Origin: Durusdinium trenchii
Lineage: Eukaryota > Sar > Dinophyceae > Suessiales > Symbiodiniaceae
NCBI GenBank assembly: GCA_963970005.1
Contig: CAXAMN010006668.1
Location: 686,087 to 750,086, forward strand
Reading direction: 5' to 3'
Length of the DNA stretch: 64,000 nucleotides
Shown piece by piece: positions 1 through 11,996 of this stretch. The notes below the pieces were generated by a model that had not been told where the DNA came from, did not search any database, and saw nothing but the letters and a program-made list of their open reading frames with translations. The position numbers and the translations under genes are program-made. Within the stretch, counting starts at the first letter, position 1; the number at the start of each line of letters is the position of its first letter.

Positions 1-1
1 T

Positions 2-104
2 CTCGCCGGCGGCGCAGCCACCATCGGAGCCGCCGTGGGCGCCGCGGGCGTGCGGGGAGGTGGAGGCCGCACAGGCCGTGTCCACCAAACCTCCTGGGGC
101 ACCA
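2..104 (+). CDS. Partial Gly/Ala-rich exon, 3' end, cut by the left window edge
   Basis: The first 104 bases are GC-rich and stay open in one frame that reads as alternating Gly/Ala with a Gly-zipper-like stretch (AGGAATIGAAVGAAG), then GGGGRTGRVHQTSWG. The frame is followed at position 105 by GTGAGT, a textbook 5' splice donor, and the bases after it lose coding character. I read this as the end of an exon whose gene begins to the left of the window. Gly/Ala zippers can form membrane-packing helices, but the visible piece is too short to assign a function. I do not recognise the gene. Confidence 0.4.
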
Positions 105-2915
105 GTGAGTTCCAGGTGAATTCAGTCCTGGGTCTGAGTTCGATAGCTCCCAGAAGTAGTGACTATGAATATGAACTGATATTTGGTGTATCTTTGGAGG
201 AAAAGACATTGCTTTGGAACTCCAAAAACCGGCCTTGGCCTTGGTTGATGTGAATTTGGCAAGGTTGATGGCTCCCTCGGAGGGGCACCAGCGGTCTTTT
301 GGGGCACCAGCTGGTGCACCGCCGGTGGTCACTCACTTGGGATTGCTTGTTCTTCCCGCCCACAAAGACTCTATGAAAAGAGTCAGCTGACTTGGCATTT
401 GCTGTGAAACAGGACCAAGTGCTAATTACCATGGGGTCCCATGACTGGCCGGTCAATTGATATCTTTTCAACGATCAGGGAAGCAAAAAACATTTTTTTT
501 ACATGTACTTGCCTGGATGCAGTCTACAACGCATGGCTTAATCTCAAAACCGGTTCATCTCGGATGGGCTTAAGGGACCTTGAACAGATGAGCGAGTATC
601 AATGGTGATTGTTCATAATTCATAATGAGTCCTTACAGATTGCATCCCTTCAAGGGGATTCCCAGGTCTTCTGAAAAGAGTGCAATTGTCAATGGTCTTT
701 GATTTGCAGATCCAGGTAATGTTTTCTCATCCCTGGTCATCCCTCGTTCTATCAACCTTTCAGTCCCAAGCCCCAAGCTCGTCCTGGCTGCCTTTAGGTG
801 CAAAAGCTGCAGGCGCACTGCTTGGGGCGGCCTTCCCTGCGGACAGATGTCTGGAGTGATGGGGAGTGGGCTGGAAAAATTGTGGAGCACCACCGGCTCT
901 GAAGGTTTGGCAGATGATATTCCAACACCAGGTGTTGCTATTCGGAAGAATGGGGCAGGAATCGAGGTTTCCTGCCCTGAGAACTAGCACTGCCAGTGTA
1001 ATGGTTTGAAAAGCAGAAGCTCCAGGGCCACGTTGTCCGTTTTCCAGGGACCCAGCCATGGTGTGAGCATGAGTCGGAGGGTACAAACAGTAGCAGCAGC
1101 GAGTACAACCCTCATCCTCTCAACCTGATCCTCCGAGCTAAAAACGGAAGAAATGAGCAGAGGCTGAGCATTGAGCCAGGCTGTGCAAGGTTGGAATTTG
1201 TTGGGATGAAACTCAAATCCACATTTCCCGGTTTGCTATGGTGGCACTCATGCCAAACCCATTAGTTCACACCTGGGCAGCTTGTGAAAGAGACTTGTGC
1301 AAGACGAAACCTGCCTTATCTTGCATTCTTATCTAATTGCAATGGGCCTCCTCTGGTATTTGGCAACCGCCATGATCCCTCATGGTTACCGGTAGAGTGA
1401 GACTCCCCTGATTCACTGGCAGTCGACTGCTCCGCTTCCCGGCCTCCCTTTCCAGAGGCTTTCCCATCGCCCTCCTGCAACACATGCAGGGCAGGCCACA
1501 CCACAGAGAGACACAAGAAGTTGAAAACAATCGAGGAGATCATTGACTTACGCCTTTTTTTTTCCAGCCAAATAGGTACTCGAGATTTTGAGACACATCC
1601 CTCTTTTTGCATGTTAAACATGCTGACAGGCGGAACGCCATGCATTGCGCTCTCATGAAGTGGGACCAGCTTCCCTTCATGACTTTGGGTGCTCAGGATT
1701 CCTTCATGACCAGTTCCTTCAGATCCTCACCCTGTGATTCCTGGAAACCATTGGAGACGTTCCTTGAGACAGGCACCAGCGGTCTTCTTTTCTTGCCACT
1801 TGCACGTTGCACCAGACTTCAAAGCCAACGAAAAAAAAAATGGCGTTGGACATCGTTACATCGCTGGACACATGAAGAGACCTACCCGAAGAAGGTGGCG
1901 CCAGGTCTTTACTAACAGGTGTGATTGACCCCATGCAGCTGGACACAACCTGAAGGTGAATCTTCACGGTCGGTTTCACGGTCCAGCACCTGCAGGCGCA
2001 CGCGGCAGGACACCACCGCAGCGCCCAGAAGTTCCTGGACCAAACCTCGCCAACCTCAGCTGTCGAGGGTTCGATCTTTTCGAGGGTTCGAGCTCTGAAG
2101 ACTGCAGAAATGCTGGTCAATGCAGACGGATTTCCGTGCAGTGTATGATGGGTCCATCTTCTCTTTGGAAGAAGGAGGCCGGGGGATCGTCAATTCTGGT
2201 TGCGCAAGTGAGGAGACTCTGCGGTGTGAGTCGTTAGCATCGATGCGAGGGGTTCACGGGCTGGCTGGCTTCGGGTCTGTGAACATGTTTGGTGTGCAAC
2301 AAACTACATCCGAAATGCTGACACTTGAGCAGGTTGCTTGGGGCACTAGTCCCGTCCCCCCCCCAAAAAAATACCAAAGATATATACACCCATCTTTCGT
2401 TCCCCCAGAACCACCCGAAAAAAAAGAAAAGCATCCTTGAACCGTACCCTCCAAGTCAAGTGCCTCGTTTGACTGGGACCACTTTTCAGGACCTCGTAAA
2501 ACTGGTCCTTTTGAGGTGGAGAGATAGCTGATAATGATGTCTTTTTCGGGGGGAAGGGAGCCATTGATTGACAGAATCCAACGAGACTGAAGGCTTCAGA
2601 TTGCTGCCCTCGGCAGCCCACACAGCAAGTCTATGTCCATGAATCATACTTAGCCATGTCTCAACATAAGGAAACAACCAGCACCCCACCCAGTTTTGAC
2701 TTATATTTGTATATCCCAAAGAATCATGGCTGGATATTCATGGAGTGTTCATGTCAAAACAGGGGTACTCGTCCTGCTCTTCCATATGTTGAGCTTCCCC
2801 GAGACTGAACAGCAGGGAACATCAAGAAACCATCACCTTCCAATCAAAACCAACACGAAAACCGGTTTTGCTTCCTGTTTGCTGCTTCAAGCTCTTTGCT
2901 TTCGTCCTGTCACAG
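105..2915. other. No supportable gene; AT/GC-mixed non-coding DNA
   Basis: Only short frames are present on either strand, with no recognisable domain, no conserved-looking motif and no consistent splice pattern. A homopolymer pair (C run then A run) sits near 2357-2370. Two copies of TCGAGGGTTCGA lie about 20 bases apart near 2064-2090. I see nothing else here. Confidence 0.5.
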
Positions 2916-3095
2916 GCCGGCACCCCAAAAAGCGGTGTCAACCCAGCGGACCTTCAGGAGGCGGCAAGGCTTCGCAGGTCCATCGCTGGGGCAAGCCGAC
3001 AGAAGCGCCCTGGTCGTTCAACGTGTTCAACAGGCCTCGCTACGAGGCAACACGTTCAACGTGTTGCTTCAACTCCACTTCCGGAGACTTGGTGA
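2916..3095 (+). CDS. Isolated exon-like segment, basic protein, unknown
   Basis: Coding-like composition begins just after a CACAG|GCC acceptor-like site and runs in one frame to TGA at 3093-3095. It reads AGTPKSGVNPADLQEAARL, followed by an Arg/Ser/Thr-rich stretch. The segment is GC-richer than both flanks. A second frame is also open across part of it, so the frame choice is not secure. No partner exon was found nearby. It could be a last exon, a pseudogene fragment or chance. Confidence 0.35.
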   Translation, partial: AGTPKSGVNPADLQEAARLRRSIAGASRQKRPGRSTCSTGLATRQHVQRVASTPLPETW

Positions 3096-3707
3096 ACTGG
3101 GTGGAAGTCGAAGCAAGGTTTTGACCAACAAGAACAAACACCTTCGTGTGTGGAAGTTCTTGAGCTCGGCGACATGAGTGAGAGCTCAGACGATGCTATT
3201 TAGTCACCAACGATCATATTTATTGGATGTCTAATATAATGATATCGATATTATGCTGGATCTGATCTCATATGGTGTATGAGATAGAATACGACGTGTC
3301 AGCACAGCGAGCACAGCAGGGTTTCCCAAACAATCCCTTGTGTGGAGCCTGCTGTGCAGGCTCTGAGTGGCGGATAGAAAGAAACAAACTTCGCACATCA
3401 CTCACATCACTCTTCCTTTTTTGAGTGCATAATCAAACTGTCAGGTAGGACCACAACCTGAAGCAATTGTACCAACTGTTCATCTACCCCAACTGAAGAG
3501 ATGTCCAGAAAGCCTACCCTTCATCTGGGCCACATGCAAAGACCTCAACCATCTTCTCTTCCTCCAACAAGGCCAAAGGATCACCATGCTGCGGCTGCTG
3601 TGGACGGAAAAACGAGATCAAACCACGGGGTGAGTGCCACAAGGGTTTGGTCCGGTTGCTCCGCCCGTCACGTGGGCTCACAAACTTCCCCATCTAGCTA
3701 CGCACTG
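3096..3707. other. No gene seen
   Basis: Short frames only. AT-rich dyads such as GATATCGATATTATG occur near 3242-3254. Nothing else is supportable. Confidence 0.45.
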
Positions 3708-3810
3708 TGGAGGCCATCGCTAGTTGGAGGCCATCGCTAGTAGTAACAAGAAGCTACTAGTAGCTTCTTGTTACTAGTCTTGGGCTCCAACCTACTTGCG
3801 ATGGCCTCCA
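3708..3810. repeat. Nested inverted repeat with a perfect 36-bp palindrome
   Basis: Positions 3741-3776 read the same on both strands (arms TAGTAACAAGAAGCTACT). Outside it, TGGAGGCCATCGCTAG occurs twice on the left (3708-3723 and 3725-3740), and its inverted match CGATGGCCTCCA lies on the right (3799-3810). The whole could extrude as a cruciform or fold as an RNA hairpin. The arm sequence recurs in the array at 38.7 kb, so this belongs to a dispersed family. Confidence 0.85.
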
Positions 3811-6800
3811 CCTAATAGCTTCTAGCTACTAATTAAAGTACTGAAGGGGTACAATCTGTTGGTGCACTCCCATCCACCGAAGAGATTCCACCAAACCTCC
3901 GATTGAGTCACAGGTGGGTGGCTCAAGCAGGTGAAGTCTAGGTGACTTTAGCACGGGCCTCCAAACAAGAAAGGACGGGGCTGGCTACTTGAGCAAAATA
4001 CAAGGGAAACCCCCAGGGGAAGCCAGAATCAAAGCCAGGGACCGTCTGAATGTGAGCCATAGGACACGGCCATAGACATATGATTCTTGCAGCTTCCTGA
4101 CATTGAAATCAACGGGATTCTACAGCTATAGTTTTTTGGAATCCCGGAGGTCATAGGTCATAGTTGATACACCTCTACAGCTCTAGCCATCTGAGGTCGA
4201 AAAAAAAAAAAAAAAACTAGAAACTCGGAGTCTCAGTTGTGGCTACGATGTGAGTTCAATCGCATCGACATGCCCAAACACACTCTTCAACGGTCCATGA
4301 GTCAGGGAGTGCCGTTCTCTCAGCTTTGTATAGGGTTGGTCCAGAACCAGGAAAGACATCATAGACTGTTTTGGAAGGAAAAACACACCTATCACAAAGG
4401 TGCCTTTCCTGAGTGGACAAACGGCGCCAAAACAGTCTGTTGAGAACTGCTTCATTCAACCTGTGTCTTTCCATGTCTTGAGCCCATCCTCCTCACCTCC
4501 AAATCTTACCTTTAAAATGTTGTTTCACCAGAAAGAATCCTAAGCTTCCAACCACCATTGATTTAACTTAACCGTGCTTTACCAAAAAGTCTTATTCGGG
4601 ACTTTAGACTACAAAACTAAATCAACCGAACTGTTTAAAGGCCTCCAAGCAATCTGGATATCGATCAAAGCCGCTTTTTGAGGAAGAAATCCAAATGGAA
4701 CATATTAAGCCTTCTGACAGCTGGAGCCGATCGACTTTGTTACTATGACCCCAAACCTGAGGAAATGAAAGTCAGTGGAAGTTTACGTTGTCCCCGCCGC
4801 GCTTTTTTCGGCAGGCGCTTGCCCCTTCGAGAGAAGATGCGTTTGATGTTGCGGGCCGATGCAACCTGCGGTAAATCTCGACGTAACACTCTCACTGGTG
4901 CTGTTTGGAAACCTCGTTTGGTCATCCGGAATCAGACTATGTCCTATATCAAACTTAGAGTCCAAAGCCCCATAAACGAGCCCTTTAACTTCCACTGGCT
5001 TTCAATTCCCGATCTCAAGTATCAGCCTCTTTTCTAAAACGGTACACCAGCAGACTTATGATGCAAGTGATGCCGACACAGGTTCACATTGCATCTGTTG
5101 CATCACGAGCTCACCGGAAACGATCAAAACCACAACAACTTGAGAAGAGGGATACACGAAAGGTAGGACAGCGGGAGGAGAATAGAAACATGTAAAATAT
5201 GCAGTGTGGTGTTGGTGGAGTCGAGTCAAACGTCAACTTAAGAGTGGGGGAAAAGACCAAAGTTTGAGATAATACATACATATATATGTATATATACATA
5301 TATATATATTATATATATATATACTCAGAGCTTCCAACTACGTTGGTAACCCTAGGATCTGAGAAGATCCGAAGTTTACTCTAGGAGTTCATGACTACGT
5401 TCAAAAACCAGCAACTACGTAGTGCGATCATCTCAATCACCTCAAGTAAACTTAGTAGCGAAATAGGTACGCTACTTACCCTGGTTAAACTTAGTACGCA
5501 TTTGCGCCGGAGTTTACTTTAGTAGTTGAAGATGAGGGATATATATATAGTTATATGATAATCCTCAACGACAAGAAGCACTAAAAACAACATGTCATGT
5601 CTCTTCATGGACTCAAACACTGCCCCAAGCTTAGAGCGCTCAACACCAAATATCCAACGAGGTGATCCACTTCGGGATGAAGCGGTCAGGGGGTTTGAAT
5701 TGAACTATAAATTATTAGATCCGGAGGAGCCCACACTTGCTTCGCAAGACAAGCTCAAGGTATCGCTGATGTTTTCCTGAAGGGCTACCTTTCGTGATTA
5801 ACGCCAGCAGGCTCTGTTAAATGTCACCTCGATGCCACCCCTAATTTATCACTTCGTTCGCTTAAAAGCTTCAGCCTAGCCTATCGACTGACTTTCCTAA
5901 ACAGCGATTCACAAAAAAAACAAAAGCTCCTTCAGAAGGAGGCAATCTATCCATTTAGGAGGCTACAATGGTTCCAACATGTTCCAACACTGGTTCACAT
6001 CTTCTGGCCCCGGGGGCTGCTGTTCACTTGCACCCCTCTGGCTCCCACTCGGCCTCAATGGTGAAAACGTCCAGAGTCCCTCTGATCCAGGTGCGCAGGA
6101 AGGTGGCCTGGGTCCGAGTTCGGTGAAGCGGTCACCGAGTTCGGTGAACTTGGCTGGTGAAAAGACGTGAAACGAACGAAACATCAAAGGCCAATGGCAT
6201 GGCCAACGAACGAAACATCCTGTTCAAAGCCTGGGTTTTCCTTTGATCCTTTTGTAACTATGTCACTCTGCAGTGCAAATGCCATATTACTTCCCAACAG
6301 ATCGTGGCTTCCTGGTACTTCTTAAGGTCAGCAAATGTCAGGCGCAAAAGCCGTGGTCTCACATGTCAGACTCCTGCTGCCATGTTGCTGCCCGCTCGGT
6401 GCCTACACCTGCCAAATGCGAAGTGTGGCGAACGAGCTGAAAATCAATTAACGACCCTGCAACTCACAGTCACTTGAAATGGGAGCCTGACCCACCCTGC
6501 GAGAGGACCAACATGTTTCTACTAAGGGTCATTTTCACTTTGCGGCTTTAGCAATTGCTGTAATCTGCCTGGCCGAATTGAAAAAGCAATCTTAAACATG
6601 TCAGCACCTGTGCTGCTAGTATCAGAGCGTCAGTACAACTAACTTGTGCCGGTCCGCGTACGATATAGATGTCACCAATCTGGTCGACCTGACTTTGACC
6701 AAAATACATCTCTTCAATCAAGCTGAGCGAACTGTCTCAAACAAAAGAACCTTGTAGGTCTATGCACATTTATATATCTCCATCATTCAGAAAGCTTGCT

Positions 6801-6920
6801 GTGTTCAGTTCCAGACTAAAGCCCGTGGGGAAACTGACCAACATGCCTTTTCATCGTGCTTAGATGTTCTTAGTTCGCACCGTTCCCAAGGGTCTCAGGA
6901 TTGCGTTTGCGTTCCCGCAT
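3811..6920. other. Gene-poor stretch with simple repeats
   Basis: It contains a run of 17 A at about 4200-4216 and the AT-rich block listed separately. At 5335-5540, motifs such as AACTTAGTAGCG, ACTACGTAGT and GTTTACT recur in both orientations. A 119-codon open frame at 4678-5037 (+) has no ATG start or recognisable domain, and I do not call it. Confidence 0.4.
5270..5330. repeat. (TA)n / TATG microsatellite
   Basis: A run of TACATA and TATATA units about 60 bases long with internal dyad symmetry. No gene borders it directly. Confidence 0.8.
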
Positions 6921-7199
6921 TCACCCACTGGCCGCTGGAAACCGGGCTTGGCCTTCATCGGGGCCATTGAGGGCATTCAAGCGGCCCTGCTCTAAGGCAG
7001 CGAAGGTCTTCCGGAAGGTCTTTTGAGTGTCGATGAACGGCCTTTTCAGGGCAGTGACCACTTCATCACAGCGATCCAGATGTTGGATCATCGACCCCCG
7101 GCGAGCTTGGCCCAAAGATCGGTGACCCAAAATGGCCCTGGCGCTTGAACTCCCCGCTTGATCAAGGCGCTTGCCGATGGTTTCGTTCGTCAGGAACAC
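6921..7199 (-). CDS. Isolated coding-like segment, unknown protein
   Basis: A GC-rich minus-strand frame of about 92 codons ends in TGA at 6921-6923. It reads TNETIGKRLDQAGSSSARAI, then a segment with HLDRCDEVVTALKRP, and ends QARFPAASG. Amino-acid composition looks like protein, and the other frames are closed or poor. There is no ATG near the 5' end, so this would be an internal or last exon, or a decayed copy. I recognise no family. Flanks are AT-rich and carry no matching exons. Confidence 0.35.
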   Translation of the reverse strand: MFLTNETIGKRLDQAGSSSARAILGHRSLGQARRGSMIQHLDRCDEVVTALKRPFIDTQKTFRKTFAALEQGRLNALNGPDEGQARFPAASG

Positions 7200-7231
7200 A
7201 CCCCACCATCATGGCCGGTCGTCTTAGAAGC

Positions 7232-7290
7232 CGACTTACTAGTGTATATTATATAGTACTATAGTATATTATATGTTATATACATATGAA
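7232..7290. repeat. AT-rich palindromic tract
   Basis: TATATTATATAGTACTATAGTATATTATATG and neighbours form overlapping short palindromes. This is low-complexity DNA with no gene. Confidence 0.7.
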
Positions 7291-9029
7291 TGGGCGTGCA
7301 TCAATTGCGTATGATGTTTCAGTGGCAAATACCTTCCACTAATTCTGAAGCACCTCTTGTAGCAGGTCAACTGAGCAAGGTGGTCCTCTTGTGTCCTCTT
7401 AGCCTAATCGCATCTAACAGCACGGTGAAGCAACCAAGGTCTTAACCTGGTGCAACTGCAACCAATGTTGTGCCCGACTTGGGCGATCATCTCCATCAGC
7501 AAATCCCCGAACCCATCTAGCTGAGGACTTCGTCAGCTTCGCCGCAACCCGCTGATTCCCTGGTACGTTGATGGCCTTCTGCAAGAAAAGCCTCAAACAT
7601 CTTGAACCCATGGCTCCATTAACATCCCAAGCTGGAGTCTTTTGATACCAAATCATCACCTCAGTCTGGGCGGTTGGAATCTCAGATCTCGTGGTGTTTC
7701 TCGTGGTATCTCGCCGCAAAAACGCCGAGACGCGTCGCATCCGCGTGGCCAAACGCCTGACCAGGTCCCAGAGGTGTGGGATGAAGCGCTTCTCTTCGTA
7801 GGAGAAGTCGTGGCTCTCCCAAATCCATCTGCCCGGTGGGTTGACACAGGAGTCTAACACATGCACCTTCTGCTCAGGGCAGGAGTCTAGCTTACAGAAT
7901 CAAAGTGTTCAAGGATTTCTTTATGTCAGAAACTCAAACCATGAATTACTGTAAATCAAAGGTGAATGGTGAAATCACATCCCCTTTTCATGGGACCATC
8001 TCACCCAGAATGACTTCTTCACACATGACTCCCTCCCATTCCAACCGTGCTCCACCGCAGAAAGGGGCGGAAGACGCTGAGTGGCGGCACCTTTCCACTT
8101 TGCCCGGGTCTTGTGCGTCTAAGAGCTCCTGCGGCACAAGCTCGCGCACCATAGCCTGAGCCAACCGAGCAGTACGGCGTTGAGTAGAAACAGGCGCAAA
8201 AAAAAGGAGATCATTCCATTCGAGCTGTTGGAAATTGGAAGCTACCAAATATCAGTGAAACTAGGTGGTGGATTGGATTGCCCCGGGTTTGGTAAACGAT
8301 GGTATTGCAGTTATGCACAGTCAAAATCAAGTGTTTCAGGCTGGTGCAAAAGTAGCAGTTGGCGTTCTTTGGGTCCTATTGCTTTACATGGTTTGGTGAA
8401 ATTTAACAGGTTGTATATTCAAAGTAACTCTGGAATCACTTCCAAACAGGCTCGACTTCTTGTTTTTGGTGCTGTCATAGATTCATGAGTCTATCCCTTT
8501 GCCGGGGGTCTTCGTGTAACAAATGGTTATCGCTAAGTTATTGCTAAGATTATCATTTAGAACGGTTCAATCACCTTGGACGATAATGGTATGGCAACAC
8601 ATGCTGAATTTGTCCAAATTGTCCTCATCAGTATTGCCCCTTGTGTGAAAGTGCACTAACAGTATCTGGTTAGTTTACGCCAAGATTAATGGACAGATTA
8701 TATATGTGGTTACAGGTTATCCATCTTTGGTGTACCCTATCTCTTTGCATGATCTGATGCACTTGCTCAGCACAACTGTGCCCTCCCTCCTAAGTCTACG
8801 CTTACATCTTTGGACTTTGACTCATATCATATACCATACTATCCAATCATCCAATCCATTTCTGCAAACGAGGAAGGGGGATTTGGGGTGCAGGAGTTGA
8901 TTCATCAACTGATAGAAGTGTTTACAGTTTATAGCCACCAAAAAGGAGGAATGAGTGAATGTACCGTAGTCTAGTTGGAAATACATTGACTTTATACGTA
9001 TACGTTATAGTTACTGTTAGTATTCTGCT
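7291..9029. other. Mostly non-coding, with a weak minus-strand coding-like patch
   Basis: GC-rich patches at about 7660-7860 and 8020-8175 are open on the minus strand. The second reads TARLAQAMVRELVPQELLD in a plausible helix. No splice sites or partners support them, so I do not list them as genes. The remainder (8180-9029) shows nothing. Confidence 0.3.
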
Positions 9030-9170
9030 TACGACCCCAACCCATCGGACCGCCGTCAAGGGACCCTCCATCTCAACACGCATGGAATCATGGAAGTGGA
9101 AGAACCGGAGAAACCCCATGGCTTGAGGAGGGTCGATCTTCCTTGAGGACCAGCCATACCAAACCACGAG
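9030..9170 (-). CDS. Exon-like segment (downstream of the 9.4-9.6 kb exon)
   Basis: The minus-strand frame reads SSRKIDPPQAMGFLRFFHFH, followed by SMRVEMEGPLTAVRWVGVV. The composition suggests coding sequence, and the segment sits downstream of a stronger exon on the same strand, so both may belong to one gene. Exon ends are not resolved. Function unknown. Confidence 0.35.
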
Positions 9171-9404
9171 AAGTGGACCGTGCTTGCGGAGTATGCAAAC
9201 CGAAACGGCCTGCCAAACATGGTTCGATGGGGATTGCTATGTTATGCTATGTTCACAGAACCACTCTTTGGCCCCTGAGTTTGCACCCTCGCTGGTTTGG
9301 AGATGAAACGGGCGAAAACCAATGGTTATAACATGTAACCAAGTAGGAGCGAACTAGGCACCATCTAAATGTGCCGAATCCATTGAGGATCCCAAAGCTC
9401 ACAC

Positions 9405-9600
9405 CTGGCGCACCAACATCCCAAGCAGTTTTTGCCTCGACGACCAGCTGAAAGTGGGCATGTTCAAGCCACTTCTTCTCGTAATAGGCCTCCACTGGCA
9501 CATGAATTGGGCACATCGCGTTAGCTGGGATGAACTTGTACTTCAAGGGGGATTGCTTGTTCGTCTCCTTCGTCTCCAGTCTCTTGGGTCTCTCATTGTG
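9405..9600 (-). CDS. Internal exon of an unknown minus-strand gene
   Basis: A 65-codon frame reads NERPKRLETKETNKQSPLKY, then FIPANAMCPIHVPVEAYYEK, and ends VEAKTAWDVGAP. It is followed by CCAG|GTGTGAG, a good donor. The amino-acid content is that of a folded protein, and the other frames are closed. The 5' boundary is approximate. No ATG starts it, so it is an internal exon or a fragment. I do not recognise the family. Confidence 0.5.
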
Positions 9601-10023
9601 TTATTATGCTTTTCAGGAGCCAATGGCTGCCAAGCCCCATGTACGACATGCGGTCTACTGCCCTTGATTCCTGCATTGATGGAACCAACCACCCTTGCTA
9701 GATTTTTTGTTGTGCTCATGCTGGAGGCCCTGGAGGCCCAAAGGTGGTTCATCTACGAGTCCTCTGGCAGGGCTCACTGTTACTGTTCCTAAAACACAGA
9801 GTGAACCAAAGTGATATGCGTTTTACATGTCGAGCCCAAACACCTCACCGCCGGGTCAAAACACCCACTGCAAACTTCACCATGACCAACAAAGGATTCT
9901 TGAGCCCCTCCCAAAACTCGCCAAGAAATCCTGTTGGTATGTCAGAGTTACGGAACACCTGTAAAACAATATATAAACTATTATCTGAATCTTCATGATA
10001 TTATCGTACTTATTTTCTGAAAT
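9601..10023. other. No gene seen
   Basis: Short frames only; nothing recognisable. Confidence 0.4.
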
Positions 10024-10221
10024 GTGGGGGACCAGGGACCATCGAAACCCAAATCAACACCAGCTTACTTTAGCGAACTTTTCACCCCAGCCTGGCACAA
10101 GGAACCAAAGAAGTTCCGGGTCACGCGACCTGGACGAAGCGACGGAGGCTCCACCACTTCGAAACGGATTTTTCGTTCAGTTTCCAAGGTTGGAAGGGCG
10201 CGGCAGGGTTGGAATAGCTGG
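10024..10221 (+). CDS. Exon-like segment, basic protein, unknown
   Basis: The plus-strand frame reads GPSKPKSTPAYFSELFTPAW, then HKEPKKFRVTRPGRSDGGST and a basic Ser/Arg tail ending near QGWNSW. A second frame is partly open. Composition suggests protein. There is no ATG with context and no neighbouring exon, so the limits and strand are tentative. Confidence 0.3.
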
Positions 10222-10739
10222 GTGTTTGTTTGTTTTTGTGCTATTGTTTTTCAAGACCTGATGTACATATACGTTACCTACAGTATGTACATGTATACTT
10301 GGAGCCTTTAACAAATTAAACCTTATTAGACCATGTGCGAAACCAATATAAGCAATTGATCGGACTGGGTGAATCTTGAACAGCAGGCAGTCTTGAGACC
10401 AAAAAAGACGGTATTGATGGAAATGCTGTTTGGGGTTCTCCCTGCACCACCGGCCAAATCGCTTCCAAAGCAGGGGTTTCTTCGTCGGCGTATCGCACAT
10501 CGCCGTGCATAGGCGATGGCCTATGGCAAACATGGTGACTGACTACACGGTTTCCCAATCTCTCATTTCCCTCAAGAACCAGGTGCGGAACGGGATATCC
10601 CAAACCCTAGCAACTGGGTGGAATCCATTCATATCTAACCTCCAAAGAGAAACCAAAACTCCAAATTCATCCAAAATCACTCAATCTAAGCACCCAAACA
10701 AGCTATTATAGTATGCCAGATTCATGAGAAGAGACTCAC

Positions 10740-10899
10740 CACCCAGCTTGACACCCGACTTTTGACCCAAGGATCCCCCTGTCCCGCCCATCACGGGATC
10801 GCGAAGACCAACGCCCCGACCGCTCCGGTCTCGAGCGGCGAATCATCGTCTCCACGGATTCCCGCTTGCCCGTGAGATCGACGCCCTCGCCGGATTTTC
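10740..10899 (-). CDS. Arg/Ser-rich exon with canonical donor
   Basis: A GC-rich minus-strand segment begins after TGAG|GA and reads KSGEGVDLTGKRESVETMIR, then RSRPERSGRWSSRSRDGRDR. It ends at 10740, followed directly by GTGAGT, a canonical donor. An RS/RG-like composition is seen in RNA-binding proteins, but this is too short to assign. Its partners are unknown; the exon at 9.4-9.6 kb is on the same strand downstream. Confidence 0.45.
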
Positions 10900-11159
10900 C
10901 TCAGCTGAAGTCTGGGTGGGTGGAAAGTACATCGTCATCGCCAGTTCGAAGAAAGCACATCAAAAAAATAGCCCCACTATAGGTCCTGAAGGTCGTTTGA
11001 TTCTTTTTCAGGTGGGTTTGGAAAGTAAAATTTCCTCGGCATTAGATTTGAGATCCTACAAGTTGTACAGCCACTTCAAAAAAGTTGCTCTTTTACATGT
11101 TTGTTCCCCAGATAGCGGAGCTATAGGGGTTCTTACTTCTCAATGGATGGGTTCCTGAT

Positions 11160-11996
11160 TGCGGAAATTGGCTGCCGCTGCCGCTGCCGCCTTGTCTCCC
11201 AAGCTTGTCTCCCTTCATGATTTCGCTTTTGGCTGCCGCTGCCGCCTTGTCTCCTAAGCTTGTCTCCCTTCATGATTTCGCTCTTGGCTGCCGCTGCCGT
11301 CTTGTCTCCCTTCATGATTTCGCTTTTGGCTGCCGCTGCCGCCTTGTCTGTGAAGCTTGACTCTTGGCTGCCGCTGCCGCCTTGTCTGTGAAGCTTGTCT
11401 CCCTTCATGATTTCGCTTTTGGCTGCCACTGCCGCCTTGTCTCCCAAGCTTGTCTCCCTTCATGATTTCGCTTTTGGCTGCCGCTGCTGCCTTGTCTGTG
11501 AAGTTTGGCTCCCTTCATGATTTCGCTCTTGGCTGCCGCTGCCAGCTTGTCTCCCAAGCTTGTCTCCCTTCACGATTTCGCTCTTGGCTGCCGCTGCCGC
11601 CTTGTCTTCCAAGCTTGTCTCCCTTCATGATTTCGCTTTTGGCTGCCTCTGCCGCCTTGTCTCTCAAGCTTGTCTCACTTCCTGATTTCGCTCTTGGCTG
11701 CCGCTGCCGTCTTGTCTGTGAAGCTTGTCTCCCTTCATGATTTCGCTTTTGGCTGCCGCCGCCGCCTTGTCTCTCAAGCTTGTCTCCCTTCATGATTTTG
11801 CTCTTGGCTGCCGCTGCGGTCTTGTTTCTCAAGCTTGTCTCCCTTCACAACTTCGCTCTTGGCTGCCGCTGCCGCCTGGTCTCCCAAGCTTGTCTCCCTT
11901 CATGATTTCGCTCTTGGCTGCCGCTGCCGCCGTGGTTCCCAAGCTTGTCTCTGTTCCTGATTTCGCTCTTGGCTGCCGCTGCCGCCTTGTCATTTT
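11160..11996. repeat. 55-bp minisatellite array, about 15 units
   Basis: The unit begins GGCTGCCGCTGCCGCCTTGT and continues with a HindIII-like AAGCTT, then TGTCTCCCTTCATGATTTCG. Successive starts at 11231 and 11286 give a 55-base period; some units are shorter by deletion. Because 55 is not a multiple of 3, translation rotates through three frames, and long frames stay open on both strands. On the minus strand the rotating text reads KSEIMKGDKLG, then RQGGSGSQ, then RRQRQPRAKS. No conserved start or stop frames it, so I treat it as a non-coding satellite. Confidence 0.9.

Noticed and set aside
4678..5037. 119-codon open frame on the plus strand
   Set aside because: No ATG start, no domain, no splice context; similar frames arise by chance in this DNA.
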